Notes under the pieces: model-generated
What the model saw: the letters and a program-made list of their open reading frames with translations, nothing else
Told to the model about the DNA's origin: nothing
Database searches by the model: none
Position numbers and translations under genes: made by a program
Shown here: piece by piece, positions 1 through 9,598 of the stretch
Numbering within the stretch: the stretch's first letter is position 1
Layout of the letters: each line of letters opens with the position of its first letter
Assembly: GCA_000310025.1 (NCBI GenBank)
Contig: FN648038.1
Coordinates: forward strand, 46,851-73,830
From: Ectocarpus siliculosus
Lineage: Eukaryota; Sar; Phaeophyceae; Ectocarpales; Ectocarpaceae
Reading direction: 5' to 3'
Length of the DNA stretch: 26,980 nucleotides

Positions 1-744
1 CGACCGAACATCAGATAATGAGGAGTTTCCTCAAGAGTTTGGTTGTACGCGGTGTTATGGACGAGTTGCACAAACGGTAAAAGCTCAGCCCAATTATCAA
101 ACCGAACGTTTGCATACATTGCGAGCATGCCATGCATTGTGTTGTGCACGCGCTCTAATACAGAGTTACCTTGCGGCCGATACGCGGACGTCCGAGATTT
201 TTTGAAACCAAACACGGCCTGCAACTCTTTAACCAAAGTGCCCTGATCACTGTGTAACGTTTCAGGGGGAGAGAAAATGGAAAAGACACGCTCTACGAGA
301 GCCTGTGCAATTGTTGTTGCTTTGTTATCACGAATAGCAATCAACACGAGAAAACGGGTCAGGTGATCGATGACCGACAAGACGTACTTGCAACCCTGTG
401 ATACGGAATTATATTCAACGAGGTCGATCGCGACACACTGAAACGGACGGGTAACGGGACGGTGACCCACAGGTAATAACGGTCGTCTGTGGGACGTTTT
501 TCGGTGTTGGCACGACGAACAATGCTGGGTGTGTTTGGACGCATCTCGAGACATGGCCGGCCACCAAAAACGATCTCTGAGTCTATCGTACGTGGCTTTG
601 AACGCTAGATGACCCCCTGACGCAGGAGCATCATGACAAGAATCCAAAACAAACGCACGCAAAACGGTGGGAACGACAAGTTGATCACGGAACGAACTGC
701 GTTTACGAAGATACCCGGGTAAATACGACCTGAAGAGCACGTTT
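1..744 (-). pseudogene. Integrase of the outer Ty3/gypsy element, partial (C-terminus off window)
   Basis: The minus strand from about 744 to 1 is open without a stop and runs off the window. It encodes an H2C2 zinc-binding region (histidines in SCHDAPASGGHL, cysteines in HCSSC, about 520-655) and then the integrase core. The three acidic residues are visible: D in VAIDLVEY (about 420-440), D in LHSDQGT (about 240-260) and E in SVLERVHNT (about 150-170). Integrase inserts the cDNA into the genome. Its frame is one base off that of the RT/RNase H ORF ending at 703. The change maps to the TTT run near 724, which fits a one-base insertion there. Any chromodomain would be outside the window. Confidence 0.9.
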
Positions 745-2394
745 GTTTTCATTCAAGAAGTAACTACTCATGGTGCCTTTATTTTCGCTAGACGGCAACG
801 GTGCTGTTTTGGGTTTCTTGACGTAGTCGATATACGGACCGAACTCTTTGTACTGCTCTCTTCGCAATTTAGCGGGATCCAGCACAGGAACTAACGATAC
901 AGCACTAGCGAACAGTTCATTGTCATTCTGGACAATATCAACATCGTTCAACGAATCGGCAGAAATTTCGTAGTCACGAGGGCCAGGTGGATGGTACGGA
1001 CGATCACTCGGCACATTCCTACAAATCGACGCCAGGGCCGGTTTGTGCGATACGGACTCGGACTCAATTTCGCCAAATAAACGAGATAACGCATCGGGTA
1101 CGACGTTTAGTTTTCCCGCTACGTGTTTGACGGTAAAATCATCATTTTGAAGAGCGACAGCCCAACGAGTGAGCATGTTGCTGGTGTCTTGCATATAAAA
1201 AAGATGAGTCAACGCTTGATGATCAGTAATCACCGTAAAGTGTTTCCCAAATAAATACGGTCGCCAATGCGAAATTGCAAGAACCACACCGCAACACTCT
1301 TTCATAGACGCAGAGTAATGACGCTGTCCATGTTTGAATCGATGACTATAATACGCAATTATGTCAAGAGACTCCGGATCAGACTTGGACGGCTGGGCAA
1401 GAAACGCGCCACACCCATGTTCGGATGCATCCACATGAACTACGAATTCCCGATCGAAGTCCGGGAAATGTAAAACGGGCGCTGAAGTTAATGACCGCTT
1501 AAGATGAGCGAACGATGCGTCGTGCGATTTTTTCCAAGCTTTTTCGAAACGCGATTTTGTGGCGTACTCTTTGCGAGTTAACTCCACTAACGGATTGGTT
1601 ATTTCTGCGTAATCCGGTATAAACCGGCGCACAAAATTAACCACCCCGAGTACTGAGCGAAGATCTTTCAGGCAACGAGGTGTAGGAAGGTTTTGGACGG
1701 CTTCAATACGATCCTTCCCGACAGAAATACCTTCAGCCGAAATAATATGTCCCAAATACTCGATGGATTTGGGGCCAAACGAAATCTTCGAAGGTTTCAA
1801 TGTCAGACCTGCTGCTTGGAGAGCTACGAACATGCTCTCTAAAGACTTCATATGATTCTCGAAGGTTGCGGAAAGCACACAGAAATCATCCATGTAAATC
1901 AACAATTCGGGAATTTGGCCTAACGTTTTATGGGCCATCTCAGCAAAAATCCACGGGGCATTACAAACACCAAACGGCATCCGCTTGTAACAGTACTTGC
2001 CAGAGTTGGTGACAAAGGCTGTCCTTTCGACGTGGTCAGGATGAACAGGAATCTGCCAGTACGCTGACTAGACGTCTGCAACGCTGATGAACTTGGCGCT
2101 GCCGACAGAGTCAAGGTTGGACTCCATGTTCGCTAGAGGCCAGGTCTTGCGAATGATGTGCTAGTTGACGGTGCTTCGGAAATCGACGCAAAAACGAGGT
2201 TTACCATCTTTACGCGCGACGAGAGTAACGGGGGAACCCCACTGACTAGGCAGCTCTTTGATGATATCATCGTCAAGCATGTCCTTGACGCACGTTTGGA
2301 TAACGGCTTCAGTGCGAGGGTTAGCGCGGTAGGGACGACGGTTAACCGGCTTCGTGTTGGCGGCATAGGAAACGTGGCTTGAGCAGTCTTGCAT
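703..2394 (-). pseudogene. Reverse transcriptase and RNase H of the outer Ty3/gypsy element, with two in-frame TAG codons
   Basis: The fingers/palm part lies at 2394-2164 (PVTLVARKDGKPRFCVDFR). A TAG follows at 2161-2163 and another at 2068-2070, exactly at the first catalytic motif (VADV, stop, SAYWQI). From 1980 down to 703 the frame is open for 425 codons. There, YMDD (residues 29-32) is the RT active site, and D184, E228, D253 and D296 match the RNase H catalytic set. The enzyme would copy element RNA into DNA and remove the RNA strand. The first catalytic Asp (in VADV) is present, but the two stops would truncate the protein unless suppressed. The ORF ends at 703 because of the frame change near 724. 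Confidence 0.92.
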
Positions 2395-2754
2395 TTACCA
2401 AGCTCTTTACGATTCAGCGAAAAAACGGGACGATATTTGGCACACAGGTCCAAAAAACGAGTTTGCTGTTCCTTAGAGAACGTGGAATTTGTGAACGCTT
2501 TCGACAGCGGTTCTACCAGCTCTGCTTTAGCAGCAGCAATTTCGCTCGCGGTTTTCGGAGACGAAGCAACAGCATGGACGTGAAGCTGTTCCTGTGCTAC
2601 CATAGTAACCGGCGATAAAGTTCCAATCTCCAATCCAACATGTACGGCGAGATACTCAGATGATGGATTCGCAATTTGGACCACTACGGAACCATCAACA
2701 GCACTCCATGTTGAGACGGTACGAGCCACGATTAAACGTTCAAATTCGGGCGGA
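2395..2754 (-). pseudogene. Protease-to-RT linker of the outer element's pol, interrupted by the inner element
   Basis: This minus-strand segment begins at the target duplication (2751-2754), continues the reading frame of the protease ORF on the far side of the inner element, and leads into the RT. It encodes the region up to RKELGKCKTAQ. At about 2360-2395 the sensible reading moves into the frame of the RT ORF, a one-base backward shift. The ORF nominally runs to 2133, but its last 85 or so residues are out of frame with respect to RT homology. The start at 2729 is a GTG that merely opens the ORF; it is not a true start codon. Confidence 0.75.
2751..2754. repeat. Left target-site duplication (cgga) of the inner element
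   Basis: The bases cgga immediately precede the first LTR base (tttaaagg). The same four bases follow the last LTR base (ttaaca) at 16607-16610. Adjacent bases on both sides differ, so the duplication is exactly 4 bp. One copy plus the element is 13,856 bp, and removing this restores the outer frame. Confidence 0.9.
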
Positions 2755-3050
2755 TTTAAAGGAGGGGAAGCCGTGGGCGGTAGCTTGCTCCTAGAGATAG
2801 ATGAAGGTAGGTTCTGTCGTTGACACGCTTGTCCACGATCACGTTGAGATGAGAAAGTTGCTTGTTATTGCTGAGAGACGATCAGCAAGGGTCTGAGGTG
2901 AAGTGGGGATCCAACTTCACCTCAGGGGGTACGCAGACTAGACAAATCCTAAGAAGGTAGGTGTCTGAAGGGTATACCTCCTGGGACCGACCCACATCCT
3001 ATCAACAATAAGATGTACCCTATTTAAGCTAGCAGCCACACTCCTTAACA
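2755..3050 (-). repeat. 3' LTR of the inner element (296 bp)
   Basis: This sequence is repeated at 16311-16606 with only two differences, both transitions (2841 a versus 16397 g; 2955 a versus 16511 g). On the minus strand it begins TGTTAAGG and ends CCTTTAAA, so the 5' end is a normal TG but the 3' end is not the usual CA. A TATA-like TTAAATA lies at 3021-3027 on the minus strand, about 24 bases into the LTR, implying a very short U3. Two hairpins are encoded: 2893-2925 (12-bp perfect stem, 9-base loop) and 2868-2888 (7-bp stem). Confidence 0.95.
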
Positions 3051-3051
3051 C

Positions 3052-3062
3052 TAGCCCACCCT
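3052..3062 (-). other. Possible polypurine tract before the 3' LTR
   Basis: The minus strand just before the LTR start TGTTAAGG reads AGGGTGGGCTAG. Ty3/gypsy elements use a purine-rich primer at this position for plus-strand synthesis. The run is short and broken by T and CT, so the call rests mainly on position. Confidence 0.3.
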
Positions 3063-4060
3063 GAATATCATATATGCAGATTCTATACTCAAATCAATGC
3101 TCAAATCCTAAAAGCTACAACGAAGATTTTAGCTGACGATTGATGCTCATGAATCGAAGATATGACTCTTCACAAAACATCCAAAAAGGAGGGTGAGTTG
3201 TAGAATCATCCCGAATCACCCCCCACACCATCAATGAGACGAAAGATGGATGCGAACGGCCACGAGACAACACCTCGACATCTCAATGACAACGCTCCTA
3301 CCAATGAAGGGATAAGGCCAAGAAAAATATGTAGTGCTGCACAGCACGCTATCCGCAACAGACGACGGCAAGAGAAATAAAGTCAAAACCTAAACGCCAC
3401 ACACCACTCTTTTACGCGCACCCGCGCGTATGACAATGGGAGGAATGAGGGCGACTACCCGAGAGAGCCCCAAAATACGGCAACAAAACTCAAAACCCAA
3501 GCAAATTTCCGAACGAATACGGCCTTTGATACTGGACGCGACGTAAAGGGGAAGATATCAACGCAACCAATCTAGGCAAGCGTCAAAGAAGGGCAGGAGA
3601 AATGAATGACAGGCGAACACACTGACAACAATTTCCAGCGTGTCAGAGAACTCAAACCGTATAGAGAGGCGGCCACGGCAAGACCTAAAGAAAACCAAGA
3701 ATGCAAAGCATGAATGATCAACGTCGGAGAAGCGATCTGACGAACTTGCCCTGGCTCGCTGGCAACGCACAACACAGAAAGACTCAAACAACACAGAAAA
3801 GTCGCAGAGATACACACAACAACACAACGACTCAAGGGCTCGACGATGATGAAGGCGTCGCCTGCAGGTAGCGATGACGGAGACGAAGTAGAACGAAGTG
3901 TGGATGACGACGAATGTCCACGGGAGAAGACGACGCCACGGGATGGAAGCCCGAAGTAACAGGCCTAGATGACACTTCGGCGACACGGTGGAGCTAAAAC
4001 AAAAATGAGTTGGCAAAAGGCGAACCAAGGGAAACACGAGAAACTCGGAGTTTGCCTGGT

Positions 4061-4177
4061 CAGAGGCGAACATACCGACGAAACTTGGGGAACGCGTTGT
4101 TTAAGTGTCCAGAGGCAAAGAACACCGACGAAACTTGGGGAACTCTTTTTCCAAGTGTTCAGAGGCAAACCACACGG
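4061..4177. repeat. 50-bp imperfect tandem repeat in the inner element's 3' region
   Basis: Two units start cagaggc at 4061 and 4110 and share the core ccgacgaaacttggggaac at a spacing of 50 bp. A third partial unit begins at 4160. A more diverged unit may precede them at about 4013-4060. Confidence 0.75.
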
Positions 4178-4198
4178 AGAAAACAAAAACAAAAAGAA

Positions 4199-4271
4199 TA
4201 AACAAACAAACGAACAAACAAATAAACAAACAAACAAACAAACAAACAAACAAACAAACAAACAAACAAAA
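4199..4271. repeat. (CAAA)n microsatellite, 3' of the integrase gene
   Basis: About 18 tandem tetranucleotides aaac, with occasional g and t substitutions, end 35 bp before the integrase stop codon. On the element strand this is a (TTTG)n tract just downstream of pol. Confidence 0.95.
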
Positions 4272-4306
4272 TCCAAGATAGACCAACTCGAACCTAAAAC
4301 GCGACG

Positions 4307-7006
4307 CTAGGAAGAGATATTGGGAACAGCCGACGGTAAGGAGTCAGTAATGGGAGGAGTGCGATCCCGGGCGTCGCCCAAAGGGCGCGAGCGATGTTTT
4401 TCTAAACACCACGATCCACAGACGGCGTCCAAGGCGGTGGAGTAGAGGTGCGCAGGCAGAGGGAGAACGCGGGGGCCCGGGTCATCCAGAAATCGAACGA
4501 TGTACGAGCCGTCCTGATGAGCACCAATACGTCCTGTCCACCATAATCCGTCGCGGGCCTTGTACCACAGCCGCGCTCCCACTGGAAGGGGCGAAATGCT
4601 GAAGCGACGGAGCCAAGTCGCGTGAAGCACAAGGTCAGCCCCAGGAGGCAAATAGCGTTCGCCACGATTCCGGGCTAGCTCCCGTTGTGCCGCGCGTGTC
4701 CGAGCCACTCGATACGTGCGGTTACCCTGCTTGCTTTGGCAGACCTCTCGAGGCCAGTACAAGAGGATGTGTTGACGGAATTGATCGAGGTCGGACTCCC
4801 GTTCCCAAGAAGGAGTAGTCAGGCCTAGCCAATGCGTCTGGTACAGGACAGCGAGAACGCCGCTACGGCCCCGCACCAATTGGTGTCCCGAAATGTAGTC
4901 GACCTCGAGGCGCCCGACAGGCGCCGACACATCATCTGCGGTGACGTGAAACGGTGGACATTTATCGCCGAAAGAGTGCAGGACATAACGCGAAAGCTCA
5001 GCGGGTAGAGATTGGGGCAGGTCGTCCGTCTCGTATGGATTGCGACAGGGCTTGCAACGAAGGACAGATACGCGACATCGAGCTGCTGGGCCGGAAAGAT
5101 CAGAAGGCAGGTCCAGGTAGAGGAGTTTACGCGCCAACGGGCTTCCATCTGGGGTGGCGTCGGCCGAAGCGGGACCCACCGCAAGAACTTTGTAAGGCCC
5201 CGTCCAGGAAAGCGCGAATTTGGCCTTGAGCACCTGTTGATCCGTGTCCTTCCGCACACCCTGTCGAATTGTTGCAGCCGTGTTGTAGACCCAAGCCCAC
5301 CCGCCAACGGTAAATTGCGGGAGCTTGTGGATGGCGTCCAGCAGGGATGAATTACGGCGTTCGACTCGCGAGATCTTCAGGGCGTTGTACTCACGGACCA
5401 GGTCGTAGGCCCGGCGCTGACGATCGACAGCCAAGTTGCAGTACTCGAGTTGGTCACGGGCTAAGCTTTGATGACCACCTACCGTTGGATGATCGAAGAC
5501 CGAAAGCGGAAGCCGCGGAATGCGTCCGATATGGATCTCGTTCGGCGCCAATCCAGTCGACTGGTTCACGGAATTGTTGTAGGCAAATTCAACGTGCGGG
5601 AGATGTACGTCCCAATCGTTTTGCTGTTCGTTGACGACTACCGCAAGCATCTGAGCCATCGTGTGATTGACGCGTTCCGTGCCGCCGTTGGTTTGCGGGT
5701 GGTAGGAGCTGGTGGTGACTTTCTTGATTTTCATCACCTCGTAGATCGCCATGGAGAGCTTCGAGCAGAAATGCAGTCCGTTGTCCGACAATAACGTAGT
5801 CGGACATCCCCACTTGGTCATGTACTGGTTGACGAAGATGTGAGCCGTCCCTTTCGCCGTAAATTCCGCCGCTGTAACCGCGAACATGTCGGCTCTCCGG
5901 CTGAAACGGTCTGTGAACAACAAAATGTAGGAGTTGCCCTTGGCAGTCACGGGCAGGGGTCCGAAGAAGTCGACGCCGACGACCGTACCAGGCCCCTGTG
6001 GCAATGGCATAGCGATGACGGGCCACCGAGCGGTTTGACGCGAAGTCTTGCGAGCTTGACACACCAAACACGCTCGAAGCCACCAGCGCACGGAACGATC
6101 CAGACCAATCCACCAGTAGAAACGCTCAAGCAGACGTTGTGTACGATGAACCCCGAGATGGAAGGACGCGGCGGTATGGCAGGCATGAAGGGCCCACGGA
6201 CGCATCAGCATGGGCACGTAGACACGGGGCACACCAGTATCCGGTAGACGAGTGGTCCTGCCGCCAGAGCGCCCGATCGGCGATGGCGCCGATTTATGTA
6301 CGAGGAGGGTGACGTTATCATCGGTCGTGTGCAGCCTGGTTTTCGCCGCCAACCCAAGGACATCGTCTAACCGAGGGGAGCGGAGCGGGGTACTAAGGGT
6401 GAGCAAGTCAGAAGGGGGTGGGGAGGGAGAGCCACGAGACAGAAAACGCATAGCCACCACGCATTCGCTCTCCCGCTGTTGTTCCCTAGCCCAGTCCACA
6501 GTGCCGAAGCTCTGAACGCAAGCTCGCAAATGTGAGGGGTCCAAGTCAGTCGGCTCCAACCCAGAGTCAAGCGATCCCACGGAAGAGGCTGTAGAACGAG
6601 GAGCCTCAACGACTGGTGAAGTTGCAGACAGCGGTGTCACCCTAGGAGGAGGCATCGGGAGGGGCGAAGTCCCAGGCGAAACCTGGATAGAGGGCAAAAC
6701 CGAGGATGCAGCGCGCGCCGATGCCGGCGAAGGCACCGGTGGCGCAGAGGCAGTCGACGAAAACGCCAACATTGGCTTCGCAGATGACGGCAGGGGACGC
6801 GTGCCGGTCCGGATGGTCTTGTTTGTCGAGCGGGACCTGCTAGGACGACGGGCAGTGGACGATGCCCGAGGGACGATGGTAGCCCGCGGCTGGCATCCGA
6901 AAGAGGTGGGACAGGTGACGGTGCCTCCAGAAGCAGCGGTGGTCTTGGCCCGAGTTCGTAAAGAAATGAGCGGTCCCCGCTCCGGAAGCGAAGACAGGAC
7001 GTGCAC
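4307..7006 (-). CDS. Integrase region of inner-element pol, with chromodomain-like and Tudor-like tail
   Basis: The 899-codon ORF starts at a GTG (7006), but the frame is open back to a TAG near 7125. It continues the polyprotein rather than starting a gene. Residues 1-250 are Pro/Ser-rich. An H2C2 zinc finger follows (H277, H283, C313, C316), then the catalytic core with D346, D408 and E444, giving the D,D(35)E spacing of retroviral-type integrases. A GPY module (WTGPYKVL) is at 601-608. Residues 697-750 resemble a chromodomain (EVDYISGHQ ... WERESDL ... ILLYW). Residues 805-872 resemble a Tudor/SH3-like fold (LWYKARDGLWWTGRI ... YIVRFLDDPGP). Such tails guide insertion by reading chromatin. 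The ORF ends at a TAG at 4307-4309, so TAG appears to be a normal stop here. It overlaps the RT ORF by 370 bp in another frame. Confidence 0.93.
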   Translation of the reverse strand: MHVLSSLPERGPLISLRTRAKTTAASGGTVTCPTSFGCQPRATIVPRASSTARRPSRSRSTNKTIRTGTRPLPSSAKPMLAFSSTASAPPVPSPASARAASSVLPSIQVSPGTSPLPMPPPRVTPLSATSPVVEAPRSTASSVGSLDSGLEPTDLDPSHLRACVQSFGTVDWAREQQRESECVVAMRFLSRGSPSPPPSDLLTLSTPLRSPRLDDVLGLAAKTRLHTTDDNVTLLVHKSAPSPIGRSGGRTTRLPDTGVPRVYVPMLMRPWALHACHTAASFHLGVHRTQRLLERFYWWIGLDRSVRWWLRACLVCQARKTSRQTARWPVIAMPLPQGPGTVVGVDFFGPLPVTAKGNSYILLFTDRFSRRADMFAVTAAEFTAKGTAHIFVNQYMTKWGCPTTLLSDNGLHFCSKLSMAIYEVMKIKKVTTSSYHPQTNGGTERVNHTMAQMLAVVVNEQQNDWDVHLPHVEFAYNNSVNQSTGLAPNEIHIGRIPRLPLSVFDHPTVGGHQSLARDQLEYCNLAVDRQRRAYDLVREYNALKISRVERRNSSLLDAIHKLPQFTVGGWAWVYNTAATIRQGVRKDTDQQVLKAKFALSWTGPYKVLAVGPASADATPDGSPLARKLLYLDLPSDLSGPAARCRVSVLRCKPCRNPYETDDLPQSLPAELSRYVLHSFGDKCPPFHVTADDVSAPVGRLEVDYISGHQLVRGRSGVLAVLYQTHWLGLTTPSWERESDLDQFRQHILLYWPREVCQSKQGNRTYRVARTRAAQRELARNRGERYLPPGADLVLHATWLRRFSISPLPVGARLWYKARDGLWWTGRIGAHQDGSYIVRFLDDPGPRVLPLPAHLYSTALDAVCGSWCLEKHRSRPLGDARDRTPPITDSLPSAVPNISS

Positions 7007-9585
7007 ATATCTATCGCCAGAGACGCGGCCGGAGACATTCCGCGGGACGTAGCCGGAGCCAAAGAGGAAACAGGCACCGGAGACGCGGAAACATGTGAGA
7101 CCACGAAGACTCCCGAAGACCTCCTAAAATCTTGATAATCAATCGGTGAGTTCGATCGAACATCCAGCCGGCGCGGGTGATGACGGCGAAAATCCCCAAA
7201 ATCGGATGGCTGTAGCGCTGGGGGTGAAAAGACTCCCGCCGAGCAGGGAGGGCGGAGCCCACCCAAACCGACCTCCGGCGTAGACGACGAGTGATAGTTG
7301 AGTCCACAAGCCCGAATGAGGAAGACACCAGCGTGATCGACACCATCAATGCAATCGGGGCCGGTTGTGTCCGTGTCTCGTGCTGGTAAAGGCAGCCGCG
7401 AAAGGAAATCCGCGTTGCCGTTTGCCGAACCTTTCCGATATTTCAGGGTGTAGGTGAAGTTGGACAGGAATTCGAGCCATCGTTGTACCCTGGCGTTGTG
7501 TTCTCCAACCTTGCCAATGCTCTCTAAGGCTTTGTGATCTGAATAGATGATGAACTTGGTTGACCACAAATAGCCCCGAAGGCGCTTAATGGCCCAAACA
7601 ATGCCACCAGCTTCCAGATCCAGAACGGTCCAGTTCCGCTCCGCCGGAAGAGTAGCGCGGCTGATGTACACAATGGGTCTTACCGAGCCATCGAGTTGTT
7701 CCTGTTCCAGGGAGGCTCCAAAGCCGTCGATGCACGCGTCGGAGCACAAACGGAGAGGGCGGCTGTTGTCCTCGACCGCAGCCCAATCCGGGAAGACCAA
7801 AATCGGGGGTCGCGCGAGTTCGCTCAACAACGTTTTGACAACCTTGACCATGCCCGGGGTGTACTTGAAGGGGACGCCTTGTTTGAGAAGAGAGTTGAGA
7901 GGCTGCACCTTGGTGGCGAGATTCTGAAGGAATTTCCGGTAGTAGCTGAGGCCACCGAGAAGGCTCCTAAGCTGCTTAACATTCGTCGGCGGCGGCATGT
8001 GCGTGAGCGCACGAACCTTAACGCCATCAGGGCTAACACCGGCCGGGGAGATGGTGTGACCGAGGAAATTGGCGTGGGTGGCGCCGACACGAGCCTTCCC
8101 CGGAGACAGCTTGAGGTTGTACTGGCGCAGCCGTTTGAAAAACTCTATCATGTTGAGCACGTGTCCCAGAGGTTCCTCATCGCAACAGATAACATCATCC
8201 AGGTATGCAAGCACACGCTCCAGACCGTGCACCACTCTGTTGATGACCTTGACGAACCAAGACGGGCTCGCGTTGGCTCCTTGCGGCATCCGAAGCCATT
8301 CGAACAACTGCGTGGGAGTGCAAAAGGCGGTGAGCGGGACAGTGTCTTCGTCACAAACGATCTGGTGGAAGGCCGAGTTGAGGTCGAAGATGGAGAACAC
8401 TTTCCCGGTGTACAGAGAATCCAAGATACCGTCCACCCGAGGGAGAGGTTGTCCATCCAAGTCCACCAGGGCGTTGAGACGCTTGTAGTTGACGGTGATT
8501 CGAACCGACCCGTCCTTCTTGGGGATGACGACCAGAGGAGAAGCCCAGGGAGAAGTGGAATGCTGGATGAGCCCTGCCGCCAAATACTGGTCCAACACGG
8601 CATCCACTTTAATCTGCATTAACGGGTTAATACGATACGGGCGTGATGCGACGGGCTTCTTCCCGGCGGGGACAGAAAGAGTGAATGGCATGACGGTGCA
8701 GGAACCAAAATCGGTTTTCGAAGTAGAGAACACGTCGGAATACTCAACAAGGGCGTCGGCCAAGCGATCAATGGCCTCCGGCGTCCATCCCGGGTTGTGT
8801 AGATCGAAAGCGATGTCATGCATATGTGCGGGCAGCCTAGCCCACAAGAGCAGGAAGCTGGAGCGCTGGGCCTCGGAGAAACGGTCAAGTAGTTCTTGTG
8901 GAGGCGGCTTCGGAGGAGGCGGGGCGGAGGCTGGGTCCGGAGAGCGGCGAGTCCCTGACTTGGGGCCAACGGCGTTGACCCGATGTGGTGATGTGGAGGA
9001 CGTGGGGCCGGTAGGAATCGAAGATGGCGCCGTCTTCAGGGTTTCTACCGGCACTCGTAATAGCGGCGCAGCGGACACTCCAAGAACGTCTCCCGGCTCC
9101 AATTCGGCACAACCTGCAAGGGGAATACGCTGGAGACCATTGGTAACAAATGCATCGGGGGACGAAAGCGCAGCCACTTCGGGTCGGAACGATACGAGAT
9201 ATTCGCCGATCAGCGCAGGCATGCCAGAAGAACGGACGAGGTCCACCTCAACCAGAGCAGGCTCCGGTCCCAAGGAAATGCCCGAGCTCCCTGCATATTT
9301 TAGGTGAAACGAAGAGGCAGGAGCGTCGTCGTGTGTAGCGTAAACACAAGCGCCAGCGGCGAAACGTGGAGAGAGCGTGAGCTCGCCCATAACCCGGCCC
9401 GTCGGTCCAGGGTGGGGGAGGGTGGTGAACACGCGAGAGTTGAACCGCATCCAGCTATCACGACCCAAAAGCACGGCGTGCCCCATGGCGGCATCTGGAA
9501 CAACGCAGGCCCAGACCGCCAAAGAAGCGGTAGCTCGAGCTCCATGAAGAAAATTAACGGTGAGACGAACTGACCGAGTGGTCAC
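6637..9585 (-). CDS. Protease C-terminal half, reverse transcriptase and RNase H of inner-element pol
   Basis: This 982-codon ORF opens at a GTG in the middle of the protease domain. Residues 1-50 hold its second half, with the conserved AVLLGRDSW. RT spans about 318-510, with D401 (FDLNSAF) and YLDD (461-464). RNase H spans about 595-735, with D616, E658, D683 and D726 all present. Residues 180-230 form a proline-rich spacer. After about residue 735 the protein is low complexity. Past residue 850 it overlaps the integrase ORF and probably no longer represents the true reading. Relative to the NADAR/protease ORF this frame is one base ahead. Relative to the integrase ORF a one-base backward shift is needed. 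The protein would be cut from a polyprotein by its own protease. Confidence 0.93.
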   Translation of the reverse strand: MTTRSVRLTVNFLHGARATASLAVWACVVPDAAMGHAVLLGRDSWMRFNSRVFTTLPHPGPTGRVMGELTLSPRFAAGACVYATHDDAPASSFHLKYAGSSGISLGPEPALVEVDLVRSSGMPALIGEYLVSFRPEVAALSSPDAFVTNGLQRIPLAGCAELEPGDVLGVSAAPLLRVPVETLKTAPSSIPTGPTSSTSPHRVNAVGPKSGTRRSPDPASAPPPPKPPPQELLDRFSEAQRSSFLLLWARLPAHMHDIAFDLHNPGWTPEAIDRLADALVEYSDVFSTSKTDFGSCTVMPFTLSVPAGKKPVASRPYRINPLMQIKVDAVLDQYLAAGLIQHSTSPWASPLVVIPKKDGSVRITVNYKRLNALVDLDGQPLPRVDGILDSLYTGKVFSIFDLNSAFHQIVCDEDTVPLTAFCTPTQLFEWLRMPQGANASPSWFVKVINRVVHGLERVLAYLDDVICCDEEPLGHVLNMIEFFKRLRQYNLKLSPGKARVGATHANFLGHTISPAGVSPDGVKVRALTHMPPPTNVKQLRSLLGGLSYYRKFLQNLATKVQPLNSLLKQGVPFKYTPGMVKVVKTLLSELARPPILVFPDWAAVEDNSRPLRLCSDACIDGFGASLEQEQLDGSVRPIVYISRATLPAERNWTVLDLEAGGIVWAIKRLRGYLWSTKFIIYSDHKALESIGKVGEHNARVQRWLEFLSNFTYTLKYRKGSANGNADFLSRLPLPARDTDTTGPDCIDGVDHAGVFLIRACGLNYHSSSTPEVGLGGLRPPCSAGVFSPPALQPSDFGDFRRHHPRRLDVRSNSPIDYQDFRRSSGVFVVSHVSASPVPVSSLAPATSRGMSPAASLAIDMCTSCLRFRSGDRSFLYELGPRPPLLLEAPSPVPPLSDASRGLPSSLGHRPLPVVLAGPARQTRPSGPARVPCRHLRSQCWRFRRLPLRHRCLRRHRRALHPRFCPLSRFRLGLRPSRCLLLG

Positions 9586-9598
9586 AAGGGCGGGTCCA

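Larger units (their letters stand above)
3051..4306 (-). other. 3' noncoding region of the inner element
   Basis: About 1.26 kb lies between the integrase stop and the 3' LTR. It holds a 50-bp imperfect tandem repeat and a (CAAA)n tract near the coding end. Minus-strand ORFs inside (for example 3558-4073, 171 codons) are rich in Cys, Phe and Ser, resemble no family I know, and lack the gag or pol character of the flanking genes. I treat them as chance ORFs. Confidence 0.6.

Noticed and set aside
3558-4073. 171-codon minus-strand ORF as an extra element gene
   Set aside because: It is Cys/Phe/Ser-rich with no domain and overlaps tandem repeats; it more likely arises by chance in the 3' noncoding region.
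4199-4271. CRISPR-like or regulatory array
   Set aside because: It is a plain tetranucleotide microsatellite without spacers, in a eukaryotic retroelement.
3965-4276. ORF with repeated CLFV residues, suggestive of a membrane protein
   Set aside because: It is a translation of the (CAAA)n microsatellite.
7696-8622. 308-codon plus-strand ORF
   Set aside because: It lies antisense to the RT coding of the inner element, where motifs on the other strand are unambiguous; it is a mirror of the codon pattern.
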